Shown in pieces: positions 16,665 through 25,272 of a DNA stretch of 64,000 nt. The DNA comes from Dictyobacter formicarum. GTDB taxonomy: Bacteria; Chloroflexota; Ktedonobacteria; Ktedonobacterales; Ktedonobacteraceae. Location: positions 1-64,000 of the forward strand of contig NZ_BNJJ01000016.1 in the NCBI RefSeq assembly GCF_016587435.1, given 5' to 3'. The position numbers were made by a program, and so were the translations under genes. Under the pieces are notes generated by a model, which was not told where the DNA came from, made no database searches, and saw nothing but the letters and a program-made list of their open reading frames with translations. Numbering within the stretch: the first letter of the stretch is position 1; every line of letters begins with the position of its first letter.

Positions 16665-18650
16665 GTGCGCTTTAGTTTACAGGATATCAGGAAATCAGTG
16701 CAGCGGCGTGGAGGCAAACTGGCTGTGTCGCTCCATTTTTTGCGAGGTGGAGAATGTCAGGATGAGATTGCGCGCCTCATTGCTTACTATGAGCGCTTGC
16801 TAGGTCAGCCGCAGCGATCATTCGCACAGGATGAAGCCAGAGCTATAGTCGGAGAGTATCGCCTGGCTTATTGTTTGATGGCTACACTAAGCCACTGGTA
16901 TAACTGGCGTTCACGCGAGTGGAGCGAAACCGTTGCACGGATGGGCGGTAATGAGGAACTGCTGGCCCTGGGCTCCTCAACCCAGTTACGCCTGGCCCTC
17001 TATACCTACATCAATGAGCACTATCATGGATTTTTGCGTGTCGCACAACGCGCGCAGGCGCTTCAAACAGTTGCCAGTCAGTATGCGCTGTCGGCCAGCG
17101 ACCTGGAATACTTGCTGGTGCTGGATAGCGAGGACGAGGCCCTGTTGGCGCGAGAGGTCGATCACCCTCCGACAGTTCAGGAAGTGACGACGCTATACAA
17201 CCAATGGACCTTTGAAGCGGCGCTGTTTAATGCTTCCAGCGTACATTTTGTGATCGATGTGATGGCCTTTAATCAGGCTGAGGGCCAGCAGGCTGACCAG
17301 CGGACACCTGCAGCGGGTGTCGGTGCAGTTATCAAGCGCCTCTGCTTTCTAGCACGTCGCCTGGGCGTTTATTACGATCTGGAGTACGAGCAGCACTCAC
17401 AGCCTTCACTGGCTGGACCGGCTACGTTGCCCTTGTTGCACCTGACGTTGTATGGACCCCAGGAAGTAACGGGCGCGCCCCAGCAATATGGTTTACGCTT
17501 GGCACGTCTGTGTCGTTTTTTGTTGGGCTATAGCCAGAAGGGGACCATAAAAAAGCCGCAGCTGACGCCGGGAATTGTAGAAGCTGAGGCCCGGGTGCAT
17601 TTCTTACAGCGCGCGTATACTTTTGCGATGGATGCCAAACTGCTGCAATTGCTGCCACAGACAGGCGAAGTGGTTTCGTCCCAGACCTTGAACGAGCCTT
17701 CGCTGCTCTTCGATAGCAGTATTGAGCAAAACTTCTCCGAAGCATTTTTCTCTCTGGCCAGAAACCACGGTGTCGATGGCTGGCAATTAGAACGCGAGCA
17801 GGAGCCGTTGTTGCTGGACAATGGGATTTTCCTGCCTGATTTTGCTCTGACTCGTGGCGCGCGGCGGATTTACTTTGAAATTCTAGGCTTCTGGACGCCG
17901 GCCTATCGCGAGCGTAAGATCCAGAAATTGCAGTACTTGCGCGGGCGTAAAGATCTGGTTCTGGCCATACCCCAGGAAGCAAGAGAGGCTTTTAGTCCCA
18001 TTGCTGCCGACTTTCCCGTGGTGTATTATCAGGGGCAGCTATCCGTGATGGATGTATTACAGCTCTTGCAAGAGCGATACGATGATTTCGCGGATCGCCT
18101 GAAGCTGCTTGATGTGGCGCAGATCCAGCGCCAGGTCCAGCGACAGGGCTTTATTGCCGAGCGGCAATGCTATGCCCTCCTGCATTGCTATCGTCGCTCT
18201 GAACTACTGCAGGCGGTGACCTTATCTGGCGTGTCCGACAAGGCTGATATCTCTTTTGTTTCTGGCCTGGGCTTTTATTCCCATGATTGGCTGATACAAC
18301 TCAAGCAGTCATTTTTGTCCTGGCTAGAACAGCAACCAGGGTGTGCAATCGGTTGGCATGAAGCTTTGCAGGAGTTGCGCCGACTCTCTCCAGTGCTCCA
18401 ACAGGCCGAAGATGCAACGCTGGAGACATTGGTAAACCTGTGGGATGAGGTGCATATCCAGCGCACATCTATCTTTGATGTCACTATTGAGTTGCAGACA
18501 GGGCATCTAGAGACAACTACTCCTATCTTGTCCGGCACTGCCGAGCCAGTAGAGAAAGAGCCACGCAGGCCAGTGCGCGAACGGCGTGCCGTGGCCAAAA
18601 AGCGTTCGACTACACCTCCAGAAATCGTACAAGGGGATTTATGGGGATGA
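16665..18650 (+). CDS. DUF790 (Bax1-like) nuclease-family protein
   Basis: The sequence fits DUF790, whose archaeal member Bax1 is a nuclease partner of the XPB helicase in DNA repair. The N-terminal part (residues 1-330) is helical. A PD-(D/E)xK-type core is visible near residue 390-440: GIFLPDFAL (Asp), then YFEILGFWTP with Glu, and KIQKLQYL with Lys. No XPB gene lies in the window. The nearest helicase, the Ski2-like protein about 7.7 kb away, is of another type. GTG 16665 with AGGAG 6 bp upstream is preferred to TTG 16659, which touches the ribosome site. TATAAT at 16621-16626 is a possible -10 box. A terminator overlaps the stop. Family call is fairly sure, activity is inferred. Confidence 0.82.
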   Translation: MRFSLQDIRKSVQRRGGKLAVSLHFLRGGECQDEIARLIAYYERLLGQPQRSFAQDEARAIVGEYRLAYCLMATLSHWYNWRSREWSETVARMGGNEELLALGSSTQLRLALYTYINEHYHGFLRVAQRAQALQTVASQYALSASDLEYLLVLDSEDEALLAREVDHPPTVQEVTTLYNQWTFEAALFNASSVHFVIDVMAFNQAEGQQADQRTPAAGVGAVIKRLCFLARRLGVYYDLEYEQHSQPSLAGPATLPLLHLTLYGPQEVTGAPQQYGLRLARLCRFLLGYSQKGTIKKPQLTPGIVEAEARVHFLQRAYTFAMDAKLLQLLPQTGEVVSSQTLNEPSLLFDSSIEQNFSEAFFSLARNHGVDGWQLEREQEPLLLDNGIFLPDFALTRGARRIYFEILGFWTPAYRERKIQKLQYLRGRKDLVLAIPQEAREAFSPIAADFPVVYYQGQLSVMDVLQLLQERYDDFADRLKLLDVAQIQRQVQRQGFIAERQCYALLHCYRRSELLQAVTLSGVSDKADISFVSGLGFYSHDWLIQLKQSFLSWLEQQPGCAIGWHEALQELRRLSPVLQQAEDATLETLVNLWDEVHIQRTSIFDVTIELQTGHLETTTPILSGTAEPVEKEPRRPVRERRAVAKKRSTTPPEIVQGDLWG

Positions 18651-18681
18651 CTCCGTCCAGAGCCATCCCATAGCCCTTTTT
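18640..18681 (+). terminator. Terminator overlapping the DUF790 stop codon
   Basis: 18640-18649 pairs with 18664-18672 (one bulged G) and is followed by a T-run (18677-18681). The stem includes the stop codon of the gene. Confidence 0.75.
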
Positions 18682-18801
18682 ATCTGCTTATCGCGCCTGC
18701 ATCCAACGTGCGTTTCTGCCAACCTGCCAGCATTTGAGGCGCTCAAAGACCTGCTATATATACAGATTTTCTGAACTATAGTATTTTTGTTCCAAAATTG
18801 G

Positions 18802-18830
18802 TTGACAGCTCAAAACGTTTCGTGTACTAT
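18802..18830 (+). promoter_or_regulatory. Consensus vegetative promoter
   Basis: TTGACA at 18802-18807, a 17-bp spacer and TACTAT at 18825-18830. The expected start near 18837 gives a leader of about 55 nt for the gene at 18892. This is one of the best -35/-10 matches in the window. Confidence 0.8.
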
Positions 18831-18891
18831 GGAAGAGAATTAGAACAGAAGTTCAGATCACTGTAAAATTTGATGAGAGGACGGTAGCAAT

Positions 18892-19689
18892 GTGGAGCAG
18901 AATTCGTATGTGCGTACAATCAGGCGCGGGTCAGGCCAGCAGAGGCCAGTTAGCCCGGATATTTTCTCTGAAGAATATGATGACATCTGGCCATCATCGC
19001 GACCGGCGAGTAGCGTAATACGCTATCGCTGTGACGTGCAGACAGAGACTGGACGTCCGCATGGAGATGAGCAATGGACTGAAGCCCATGTCATTCGCCC
19101 CGCAGGAAGAAATGCCGTGCCCGCTCGCCGGACCGCAAGTCATCCTCCCGTACCTGCGGCCAGTCGGCGCCAGGTAGACACTGAAGATGTGGTGGCCTCC
19201 ACCCAGCGCTCACGTCCTGCCTCCGCTTATCATGAACCTCATCATATGCATTGGACTGTCTATGCTGGCTTTGCTATGATTATCATGATGATGGGATGGA
19301 TGATTGTGAGCAGCGTTGCCCACTGGTGGCAGGGAGTAGAAGACGACTGGCATTATGGTCGTCCACGGACATTCCAGACCGATCAGGTGGTTGGGCATCA
19401 TGATTCAACTGCCAATCCCAGCCATTTTATTGCTATGAACCTTAACCGCCATATTCAAGTTATCGAGTTCCAGGGTGGTGATGCAGCGAACGCCAAAGTA
19501 TATGTTGGGCCTGTTTTAGTGGGCGCGGATCAGGATCTGGCACCTGTGACACTGACGTTTAAAGACGTAAACGCCGACGGCAAATTGGATATGATTGTGA
19601 ATGTGCAGGAGAGCCATTTTATATTTTTGAATGATGCAGGTCAGTTCCGTTCTCCGCGCACCGGAGAGAATATACAATTTACTACCTGA
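18892..19689 (+). CDS. Single-pass membrane protein with FG-GAP/VCBS-like repeat
   Basis: 265 residues. Residues 1-115 are polar and rich in Arg and Pro, probably cytoplasmic. One hydrophobic segment (about 120-145, rich in Met and Ile) is followed by an outer domain. That domain contains KDVNADGKLDMIVNV, the calcium-loop signature of FG-GAP/VCBS beta-propeller repeats, but only one repeat is clear. The start GTG 18892 has GAGAGG 9 bp upstream. The ATG at 18890 is in another frame that soon stops. It has its own strong promoter and a terminator hairpin. Function unknown. Surface binding is a guess from the repeat. Confidence 0.8.
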   Translation: MEQNSYVRTIRRGSGQQRPVSPDIFSEEYDDIWPSSRPASSVIRYRCDVQTETGRPHGDEQWTEAHVIRPAGRNAVPARRTASHPPVPAASRRQVDTEDVVASTQRSRPASAYHEPHHMHWTVYAGFAMIIMMMGWMIVSSVAHWWQGVEDDWHYGRPRTFQTDQVVGHHDSTANPSHFIAMNLNRHIQVIEFQGGDAANAKVYVGPVLVGADQDLAPVTLTFKDVNADGKLDMIVNVQESHFIFLNDAGQFRSPRTGENIQFTT

Positions 19690-19750
19690 TCAATCCTATG
19701 CCGCCTTTTTCTCTTAACTGACCCGTCTGCTCTTTCTAGTTTACACAATT

Positions 19751-19792
19751 GGCACCAATCTCGCGTATCTACATGCGGATTGGTGCCATATT
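19751..19792. terminator. Bidirectional terminator between convergent genes
   Basis: 19751-19760 and 19778-19787 are perfect 10-bp inverted repeats (GGCACCAATC), flanked by A/T-rich sequence on both sides. It serves the genes ending at 19689 (+) and 19815 (-). Confidence 0.75.
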
Positions 19793-19814
19793 TTGTGTTT
19801 ATTTTGCATAAAGG

Positions 19815-20126
19815 TTAGCGCAATGAATTTTCTAGCACAGGTTCTTTTGCAGACTTTTCTGAGAACGCTACTGCTGCTTGAAGGGACGCTGGCTTCATCT
19901 TGGGAAGCTGTGATGGCACGGCCTGTGCGATAGTTGGTGTGATAGCGGAAGGAACCGGCTGCACTGTTGCTGGTGTGCTGGCTTCTATTTGTGGCTCGGC
20001 TGGTCGTTTCAATGCTAGATAGGCAAAAACGATGGTCCAGGCCACTAGAAACAGCAGTAAAATAGATAGTAATAGTTCAGTAGGTGTGATTGCTACGTGT
20101 ATACCCACGGGCACATCCTCTTTCAC
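19815..20126 (-). CDS. Small single-pass membrane protein, function unknown
   Basis: 103 residues. A hydrophobic helix at about 14-38 (TELLLSILLLFLVAWTIVFA) follows a short polar N-terminus. The rest is a Pro/Ala/Thr/Val-rich tail that looks disordered. No family is recognised. Hydrophobic pattern, codon use and the terminator placed after its stop support a real gene. The start ATG 20126 has GAAAG upstream. Confidence 0.6.
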   Translation of the reverse strand: MKEDVPVGIHVAITPTELLLSILLLFLVAWTIVFAYLALKRPAEPQIEASTPATVQPVPSAITPTIAQAVPSQLPKMKPASLQAAVAFSEKSAKEPVLENSLR

Positions 20127-20613
20127 GTTGCTTCCAATCGAAGCAAGATAAGATTACCGTTTTGTAATAAAACAACAAAAGTAATTTAACGACTTTTTCT
20201 GGCACAAGCCCATTGTTCGAGCGGTTAGCCCAGCAATTGGCTCTGCGTCGTCCTAATGGAATGACGACTTATAAATAAAGAAAGTTTCAACATATACATA
20301 GGCCTTCAGTGGTGTCCTCTGCTTTATATTGTTTCTCGAATGCCACTTATTTGGCAACTGAACCTTACTTTATGGCTGTTTTTGCGATTTTTTTCTATGC
20401 GATTTGGTATGTGACGTTTTTTGATCGTTCTAATACTGTATCTCCTCCTTGCGATGAATAATTAATTAATATTTTTTTATTTTTATGACAGAAATTTCAT
20501 ATTTTTGGCTCACATTTATGCGTGTGGTATGCTTGTCCTTTTGTAGGAAACCTGTCACAATGACACCGAGGGATACTTTGCTGAGGTTTATCAACTATGA
20601 AGGTTAAGGGTAT
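20127..20613. other. Long AT-rich gap between divergent genes
   Basis: 487 bp without a supported gene. It must hold the promoters for the small membrane protein (minus) and the transporter (plus). No clear riboswitch or strong -35/-10 pair was found. Confidence 0.5.
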
Positions 20614-21897
20614 ATGGATCACATTAATTGGCAGAGGACGCGCGATATACTTCTGAGTATAGTGTGTCTGGGTGTCATATTCTGGGCGGTCTGGATATTA
20701 CTGGGTCAATTTGTCGAGGCAATTGTGGTTCTCTTACTGTCCATGGCTGTCGCATTTTTGTTAACTCCTATTGTCAACTTTCTGGGAAAATATGGTGTTC
20801 CGCGCCTTGTCGCGGCAGTGATTACGTATATTGTTGTCTTAGGAGCAATTGTTGGTCTGGCTTATGAACTGGTGTTCTCACTGGTGCAGCAGATCAATAC
20901 ATTTTCAACGACTATCTCTGATTTTGCCTTCTCTCTTCCTGACACTTTTAAAGTGACCATCAACTCACTGGTAAAGGTGGGTATACCCTATTCGCAGATC
21001 CAGGACGCGATCGGGCAGATACAAACGCAGGTTTATGGTTTTGCCACTTCGCTGGCCAGCAATGTAATTTTAATAGTAACCAACGGGGTCAGTGTTTTTC
21101 TCAATGTATTGTTAGTAACTGTATTGAGTTTCTATTTAACCCTGGATGGTAAGCGTATCCGTGATAGTTTGATAAGCATCTCTCCCAAATCCTGGCTACC
21201 AAATGTACTCCTGTTTGAAGATGCTTTAAACCGCGTCGTAGGAAATTATATTCGTGGGCAATTGACCCTGGCCCTCATTATTGGTGTGGGTACCAGCTTG
21301 ATCTGCCTGGTCTCAGGATTAGGCAATTATGCCCTGATTTGCGGAGTGCTGGCGTTCTTGTTTGAGACCATTCCGATGGTTGGGCCTGCTCTGGCCTCGA
21401 TTACGCCTATCCTGCTCTCTCTGCTGCTGGGTGAGCCCCAGTTGGCCCAGCGCACCATCTTGATTATTGTGCTATTCGTTATCATGCAGGCCATAGAGAG
21501 CAATGTGCTAGGTCCACGTATAGTTGGCCATGCGGTTGGCCTCCATCCAGTCGCGGCCATCCTCTCTTTACTGGTTGGTGCCAAGCTCTTTGGTGTCTTC
21601 GGTGCTCTACTGGCGACTCCTATTGTTGCGGCTGCCTGGGTAGTTGTGGCCAGCATCTATCGTTCGGCCAGGGGCGAGACCGCCGATCAGATTCTAGCGC
21701 GTAAACGGGCTCCCTGGTCGCTTCGGCGTCCACATATTATGACGCGAGGAAGGCGTGAGCAAACGAAGGACCAGTTACGTTCACGGATACGTGTGGATGA
21801 ACGTTTAGAGGATGAGAGCGTTCATGACGGTGGTATGCATCCAGATTATACACCTGCCAATAAAGCCGATGAGCCCGCCTCTGATGGAGCGCGTTGA
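20614..21897 (+). CDS. AI-2E family (UPF0118/PerM-like) transporter
   Basis: 427 residues with the family layout: two N-terminal helices, a third after about residue 70, a large amphipathic outer segment (about 95-150), then a cluster of C-terminal helices. It has the conserved GxxxGxxLLAxP-type stretch (FGVFGALLATPIVAAA) near the end. Family members export small signals or other solutes (AI-2 in some, Na+/H+ exchange in others), so the substrate is not known. A polar tail of about 70 residues ends the protein. ATG 20614 is preceded by AAGGTTAAGGG. A family A repeat starts on the very next base after the stop codon. Confidence 0.9.
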   Translation: MDHINWQRTRDILLSIVCLGVIFWAVWILLGQFVEAIVVLLLSMAVAFLLTPIVNFLGKYGVPRLVAAVITYIVVLGAIVGLAYELVFSLVQQINTFSTTISDFAFSLPDTFKVTINSLVKVGIPYSQIQDAIGQIQTQVYGFATSLASNVILIVTNGVSVFLNVLLVTVLSFYLTLDGKRIRDSLISISPKSWLPNVLLFEDALNRVVGNYIRGQLTLALIIGVGTSLICLVSGLGNYALICGVLAFLFETIPMVGPALASITPILLSLLLGEPQLAQRTILIIVLFVIMQAIESNVLGPRIVGHAVGLHPVAAILSLLVGAKLFGVFGALLATPIVAAAWVVVASIYRSARGETADQILARKRAPWSLRRPHIMTRGRREQTKDQLRSRIRVDERLEDESVHDGGMHPDYTPANKADEPASDGAR

Positions 21898-22032
21898 CAG
21901 CGCTTACAGGTATAGGTTTTTCAGGGGTTGCGCCCCCGGCATGCTCGCCAACCCCCCAGTCAAGGGGCTCGCCGCCCCTTGCATCCCCGCTCTCCTGGCG
22001 CGAATACAAAAAACCTATACCTGTAAGCGCTG
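21898..22032. repeat. Family A inverted-repeat element
   Basis: Perfect 24-bp terminal inverted repeats (21898-21921 and 22009-22032; inner part GGTATAGGTTTTT) enclose about 87 bp of GC-rich sequence with GGGG/CCCC blocks. It abuts the stop codon of the upstream gene. A related left arm occurs at 5927 and degenerate arms near 13409 and 13693. It is too small to encode a transposase and looks like a miniature element or a terminator unit. Confidence 0.85.
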
Positions 22033-22093
22033 ACATCCCCTATCTCTTTTTTAGAATGTGTCTGAAGCCCATCCCTATGGGAAGCAAAGCGCC

Positions 22094-22245
22094 CCCGTAC
22101 GGGTGGGCGCATGCGCGCCCGAGCCCTTTTTATTTGTTAGTGCAGTATGAGCGCTTTGCGCTCATACTGCACTAACAAATAAAAACCTTTTGAGCGCCGT
22201 AGGCGCGTACTGTCAGGGGCCGAAGGCACGAAACGCATGCTTTTC
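22094..22245. repeat. Family H element, copy H1
   Basis: A 28-bp perfect stem (22127-22154 with 22158-22185, loop TTT) is followed by a mini-hairpin GCGCC-gta-GGCGC (22194-22206). Like the other copies, the stem carries a GTGCA block and ends in GCGC at the apex. The right flank (22208-22242) is shared with 13374-13404. The rest of the gap to 22384 holds no supported gene. Confidence 0.88.
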
Positions 22246-22384
22246 AAACACTCTCTGTGCGCATTGTTTGCACCAACAGAAATATTTACTTTTGAGCTTT
22301 GAAAGAGCAAAACGTCATGCAGCGAGTATTCTCCTGCTCGCTGCATGACACATATTAGTATTCACAAGCTATATGGAGGAATCT

Positions 22385-23044
22385 CTATGCGTTGCCAAAA
22401 GTGCGGCGCAGCTCTTCTTCTCCTTCGCGATTGACCAGAGCATAAATCTCATCGTTAGCTTCGATGATTACATCGGCTGTTGGGATGATTGGTTCGTTGC
22501 CACGAATAATCAGGGCTATATTACTGCGACGTGGCAGATTAATCTGGCTAAGTGGTTTACCAACCACAGGCGATAGCGATGGTACCACGATCTGGATAAT
22601 CTCCAGTCCAGCTCGTTTTAGATTCATCAGCAGCACGAATCGCTGACCGGGTAGTTCCGACTCAATCAACGAAAGAATGGCTTTGGTTGGGCTGACCGTT
22701 ACATCAATACCCAAACGCTGGAATAGCTCCTCGTGTTTAGGATTATTCAGGCGAGCAATGGTGCGGGCAACATTAAAGCGTTTCTTGGCCATCTGGCAAA
22801 TGACCAGATTATCTTCATCTTCACCGGTGACCGCGATTACCGCATCCGCTCGGCGAGCCCCGGCCTCTTCCATGGTTCTTGCCTCGCAGGCATCTCCCTT
22901 AAGTACTGATTGGCCAAGCTCTTCCGATAGAGTCTGAAAACGCCCATTCTCTTTTTCGAGAAGCAGGATTTCGTGACCTTGCTGGAGCAAATACCGTGTG
23001 AGGTAGTAGCCGACATCGCCACCCCCCCCGACAATAATATACAT
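22385..23044 (-). CDS. TrkA-type potassium transport regulatory protein
   Basis: 219 residues with an N-terminal RCK/TrkA-N Rossmann domain (YIIVGGGGDVGYYL, the GxGxxG nucleotide loop) that binds NAD(H) or ATP. A C-terminal TrkA-C domain runs from about residue 140 to 215. Such proteins form cytoplasmic gating rings on K+ channels or transporters. A second, shorter TrkA protein lies 183 bp upstream on the same strand, an arrangement known from actinobacterial ceoB/ceoC. No TrkH/KtrB or other membrane partner is present here. ATG 23044 has AGAGAGG in front. Confidence 0.9.
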   Translation of the reverse strand: MYIIVGGGGDVGYYLTRYLLQQGHEILLLEKENGRFQTLSEELGQSVLKGDACEARTMEEAGARRADAVIAVTGEDEDNLVICQMAKKRFNVARTIARLNNPKHEELFQRLGIDVTVSPTKAILSLIESELPGQRFVLLMNLKRAGLEIIQIVVPSLSPVVGKPLSQINLPRRSNIALIIRGNEPIIPTADVIIEANDEIYALVNREGEEELRRTFGNA

Positions 23045-23227
23045 GTGTATGCCTCTCTTATTCTCTTCCTGTGTGATAGATTATGGGGTACGCACCACTG
23101 CATACTGTAAAATCTGTAAAATGCATTTGGAAACACCGCTTGATCGCGGCTAGCTCCGCTCATTTGGATGAGCGGCAGGCTGTCAATGTGATGCACTAGT
23201 TCGTACTCATAGACTGCTGACCCTCCT

Positions 23228-23659
23228 TTAGCTTCTCTGGGTAGGTGCAGAGGCCTTTGTCCCGATCAGCGCGTCGGCGACAAGGCTTGTGATGACTTGA
23301 GTGGGACAGATTGTCCCTAACCCAAGTTCCTCTCTAAAGGTTTGCTCACGGAGGGGATCATAGATGCGGCAAACAACTTTTTTTATGTTAAAGATTTCTT
23401 TGGCGATCTGGGCGGCCATAATATTGCGATTATCGCCATTAGTGACGGCCACAAATGCATCAGCTGTTTCCAGACCTGCGCGGCGTAGTGTCTCTTCATC
23501 TACACCATTCCCGACGATCTTATCTCCTTTAAACTTGGGGCTCAGGCGTTGAAAGGAGTCACTGCTACTATCGATGATTGATACTGTATGTCCTGCTTCA
23601 TCCAGTTGTGTGGCAAGTGTTGCACCAACACGACCACATCCCAGGATCACTATGTTCAC
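23228..23659 (-). CDS. TrkA-N (RCK) domain protein
   Basis: 143 residues consisting of the Rossmann domain: VNIVILGCGRVGATLA (GxGxxG), IDSSSDSF (acidic residue at the end of strand 2), and a conserved VAVTNGDNRNI stretch. There is no complete TrkA-C domain, so it probably works with the full-length TrkA encoded next to it. GTG 23659, with AGGAGG at 6 bp, is clearly the start. The upstream in-frame ATG at 23716 would add residues unlike the family. Confidence 0.9.
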   Translation of the reverse strand: MNIVILGCGRVGATLATQLDEAGHTVSIIDSSSDSFQRLSPKFKGDKIVGNGVDEETLRRAGLETADAFVAVTNGDNRNIMAAQIAKEIFNIKKVVCRIYDPLREQTFREELGLGTICPTQVITSLVADALIGTKASAPTQRS

Positions 23660-23818
23660 GGATTGCCTCCTATCGGTCAAATGACCGCTTCTTAGGAATG
23701 TTTGGTTGTAACTCAAATATTATAGCATGTAAGGACATTTCTGTTATGGCTAGTTGCTACTATAGTTGAGGACAATGTGGAGTATGATATATAACAATGC
23801 CTAAGTGAAAGAGTTGAT

Positions 23819-24889
23819 ATGATGGTAACAGAGTCTAAGTCTCAATTTACGTCGGATTCCTTGCGCTACGTATTACGGTCAATGTCCGAGACGCAGAGCG
23901 TAGAGTGGGATGCTTTTGTGGAAAATCATCCCAATGGTCATTTTCTGCAAAGCTGGGGTTGGGGTGAGCTGAAGGCCACGGCCGGTTGGTCTCCTTTGCG
24001 CCTGGCTTTATATGCTGGCGAGCAGATAGTGGCCGTGACCCAGATATTACGTAAGACAGCGCCTCGTGTACCTTTAGCCCTGGGACACCTGGCATATATT
24101 CCGCGCGGTCCAGTATTGGATTGGCAGCAACCCGATCTGGTCCATACCTTTTTTACGCAGCTGGATCGCTATGTGCGCAAGCAGGGAGCCCTGGCCTTGC
24201 GCTGGGAGCCAGATGTAGAGGTTGGTAGCGCTGATGGCGAGACTGCGGAACGTTTTACAGGGGCGTGGGGAGCGGCTACGGTGCCAACTGTACAGCCGGG
24301 TCGGAGCATTGTTCTGGATCTGGAGCCAGATGAAGAGCGCTTGCTGGCCCAGATGAAGGAGAAGTGGCGCTATAATGTTCGCCTGGGAACGCGTAAGGGG
24401 GTGCAGGTGCGCCTGGCAAGCTCGCCCGCAGACGTGGAGGCCTGGTATACATTGCTACAAACCACCGGCGATCGCGATCAATTTGGCATCCACAGCCTGG
24501 CTTATTATCAGCGCGTCTGGGAGCTCTATGCGCCCGCGGATAACCTGCGCCTGTTGTTAGCCGAGTACGAAGGTCAATTGCTGGCGGGTATCATGGTTGT
24601 CATCATGGCCGGGCAGGCAATCTATCTTTATGGAGCCTCTAGCAATCAGCAGCGGCAACTGATGCCTAATTACGTTTTGCAGTGGGAGGCTATTCGCTGG
24701 GCCAAACAACGCGGTGCCCGCCTCTATGACTTCTGGGGCATCCCGGCGAGCGACGCTGAGGACGAAGCCATGGCTGGCGTCTATCGCTTCAAGCGTGGCT
24801 GGGGTGGACGTATTGTCCAGTATCCAGGTGGCTATGAACATGTCTACCGGCCACTATTAATGCATATCGCACGCCGTTTCCTCTCATAA
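23819..24889 (+). CDS. FemABX-type peptidyltransferase
   Basis: 356 residues with the FemAB/FemX fold, a GNAT-like double domain that transfers an amino acid from aminoacyl-tRNA to the peptidoglycan stem peptide or a lipid. Typical pieces are FLQSWGWGELK near the N-terminus, LAYIPRGPVLDW, KEKWRYNVRLGTRKGV in the middle, and KQRGARLYDFWGIP with YRFKRGWGG at the end. It lacks the coiled-coil of staphylococcal FemA, like FemX/MurM-type proteins. The role in cell-wall bridging is inferred from the family. The start is ATG 23819 or 23822. The gene is divergent from the TrkA pair. Confidence 0.87.
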   Translation: MMVTESKSQFTSDSLRYVLRSMSETQSVEWDAFVENHPNGHFLQSWGWGELKATAGWSPLRLALYAGEQIVAVTQILRKTAPRVPLALGHLAYIPRGPVLDWQQPDLVHTFFTQLDRYVRKQGALALRWEPDVEVGSADGETAERFTGAWGAATVPTVQPGRSIVLDLEPDEERLLAQMKEKWRYNVRLGTRKGVQVRLASSPADVEAWYTLLQTTGDRDQFGIHSLAYYQRVWELYAPADNLRLLLAEYEGQLLAGIMVVIMAGQAIYLYGASSNQQRQLMPNYVLQWEAIRWAKQRGARLYDFWGIPASDAEDEAMAGVYRFKRGWGGRIVQYPGGYEHVYRPLLMHIARRFLS

Positions 24890-24923
24890 TACTATAGGAG
24901 ACTGCCTCTCCACTCTATATTTA

Positions 24924-25030
24924 ACTGTTTTTAATTGTATGGTGCCAAGCATATGTTCTGCGCCATACAATAAAAACAGTCCATTCGACCTTCCCATAAG
25001 TCCCGCTTCGCCTGTAGAGTGGGACTTTCC
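24924..25030 (+). terminator. Two hairpins after the FemABX gene
   Basis: A long stem (24924-24945 with 24960-24980, one bulge) has A/T-tracts on both sides. A second stem (25001-25010 with 25017-25026) is followed by TTTCC. Either could end the femX-like transcript. Confidence 0.65.
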
Positions 25031-25109
25031 CTGTTCTGCTTTTTTGTTCGGTCGATTGAGATTACATGAGTCATTCCAGGCTTATTCATGCTATGTCTCT
25101 GTCATATAA

Positions 25110-25225
25110 TCTCAGGATTTTCCTGCTATCAAGCAGGGGGTGCAGGGGGACGGCAGCCCCACTGCCGGGGTGTGGGCGCCCCCACAAACTCCCCTCCGCT
25201 GCAGGCGGCAAAAAGGAGCATTGGA
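25110..25225. repeat. GC-rich GGGG/CCCC repeat block
   Basis: Several short palindromes of G and C runs (for example CCCCACTGCCGGGG and GGGCGCCCCC) recall the interior of family A. No clear terminal arms are seen. It lies in the 380-bp gap before the beta-propeller gene, and no gene is seen in that gap. Confidence 0.45.
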
Positions 25226-25272
25226 AAGCTCTGCATACAACCTGTTGATCTATTGCAGAATTGGGAATACTT

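Noticed and set aside
17422..17982. Minus-strand open frame (186 codons) opposite the DUF790 gene
   Set aside because: Antisense shadow, Arg/Ser-rich composition, no start signal.
22137..22346. Small frame across the H1 palindrome
   Set aside because: Its N- and C-terminal strings mirror a plus-strand frame because of the perfect inverted repeat. Not a gene.
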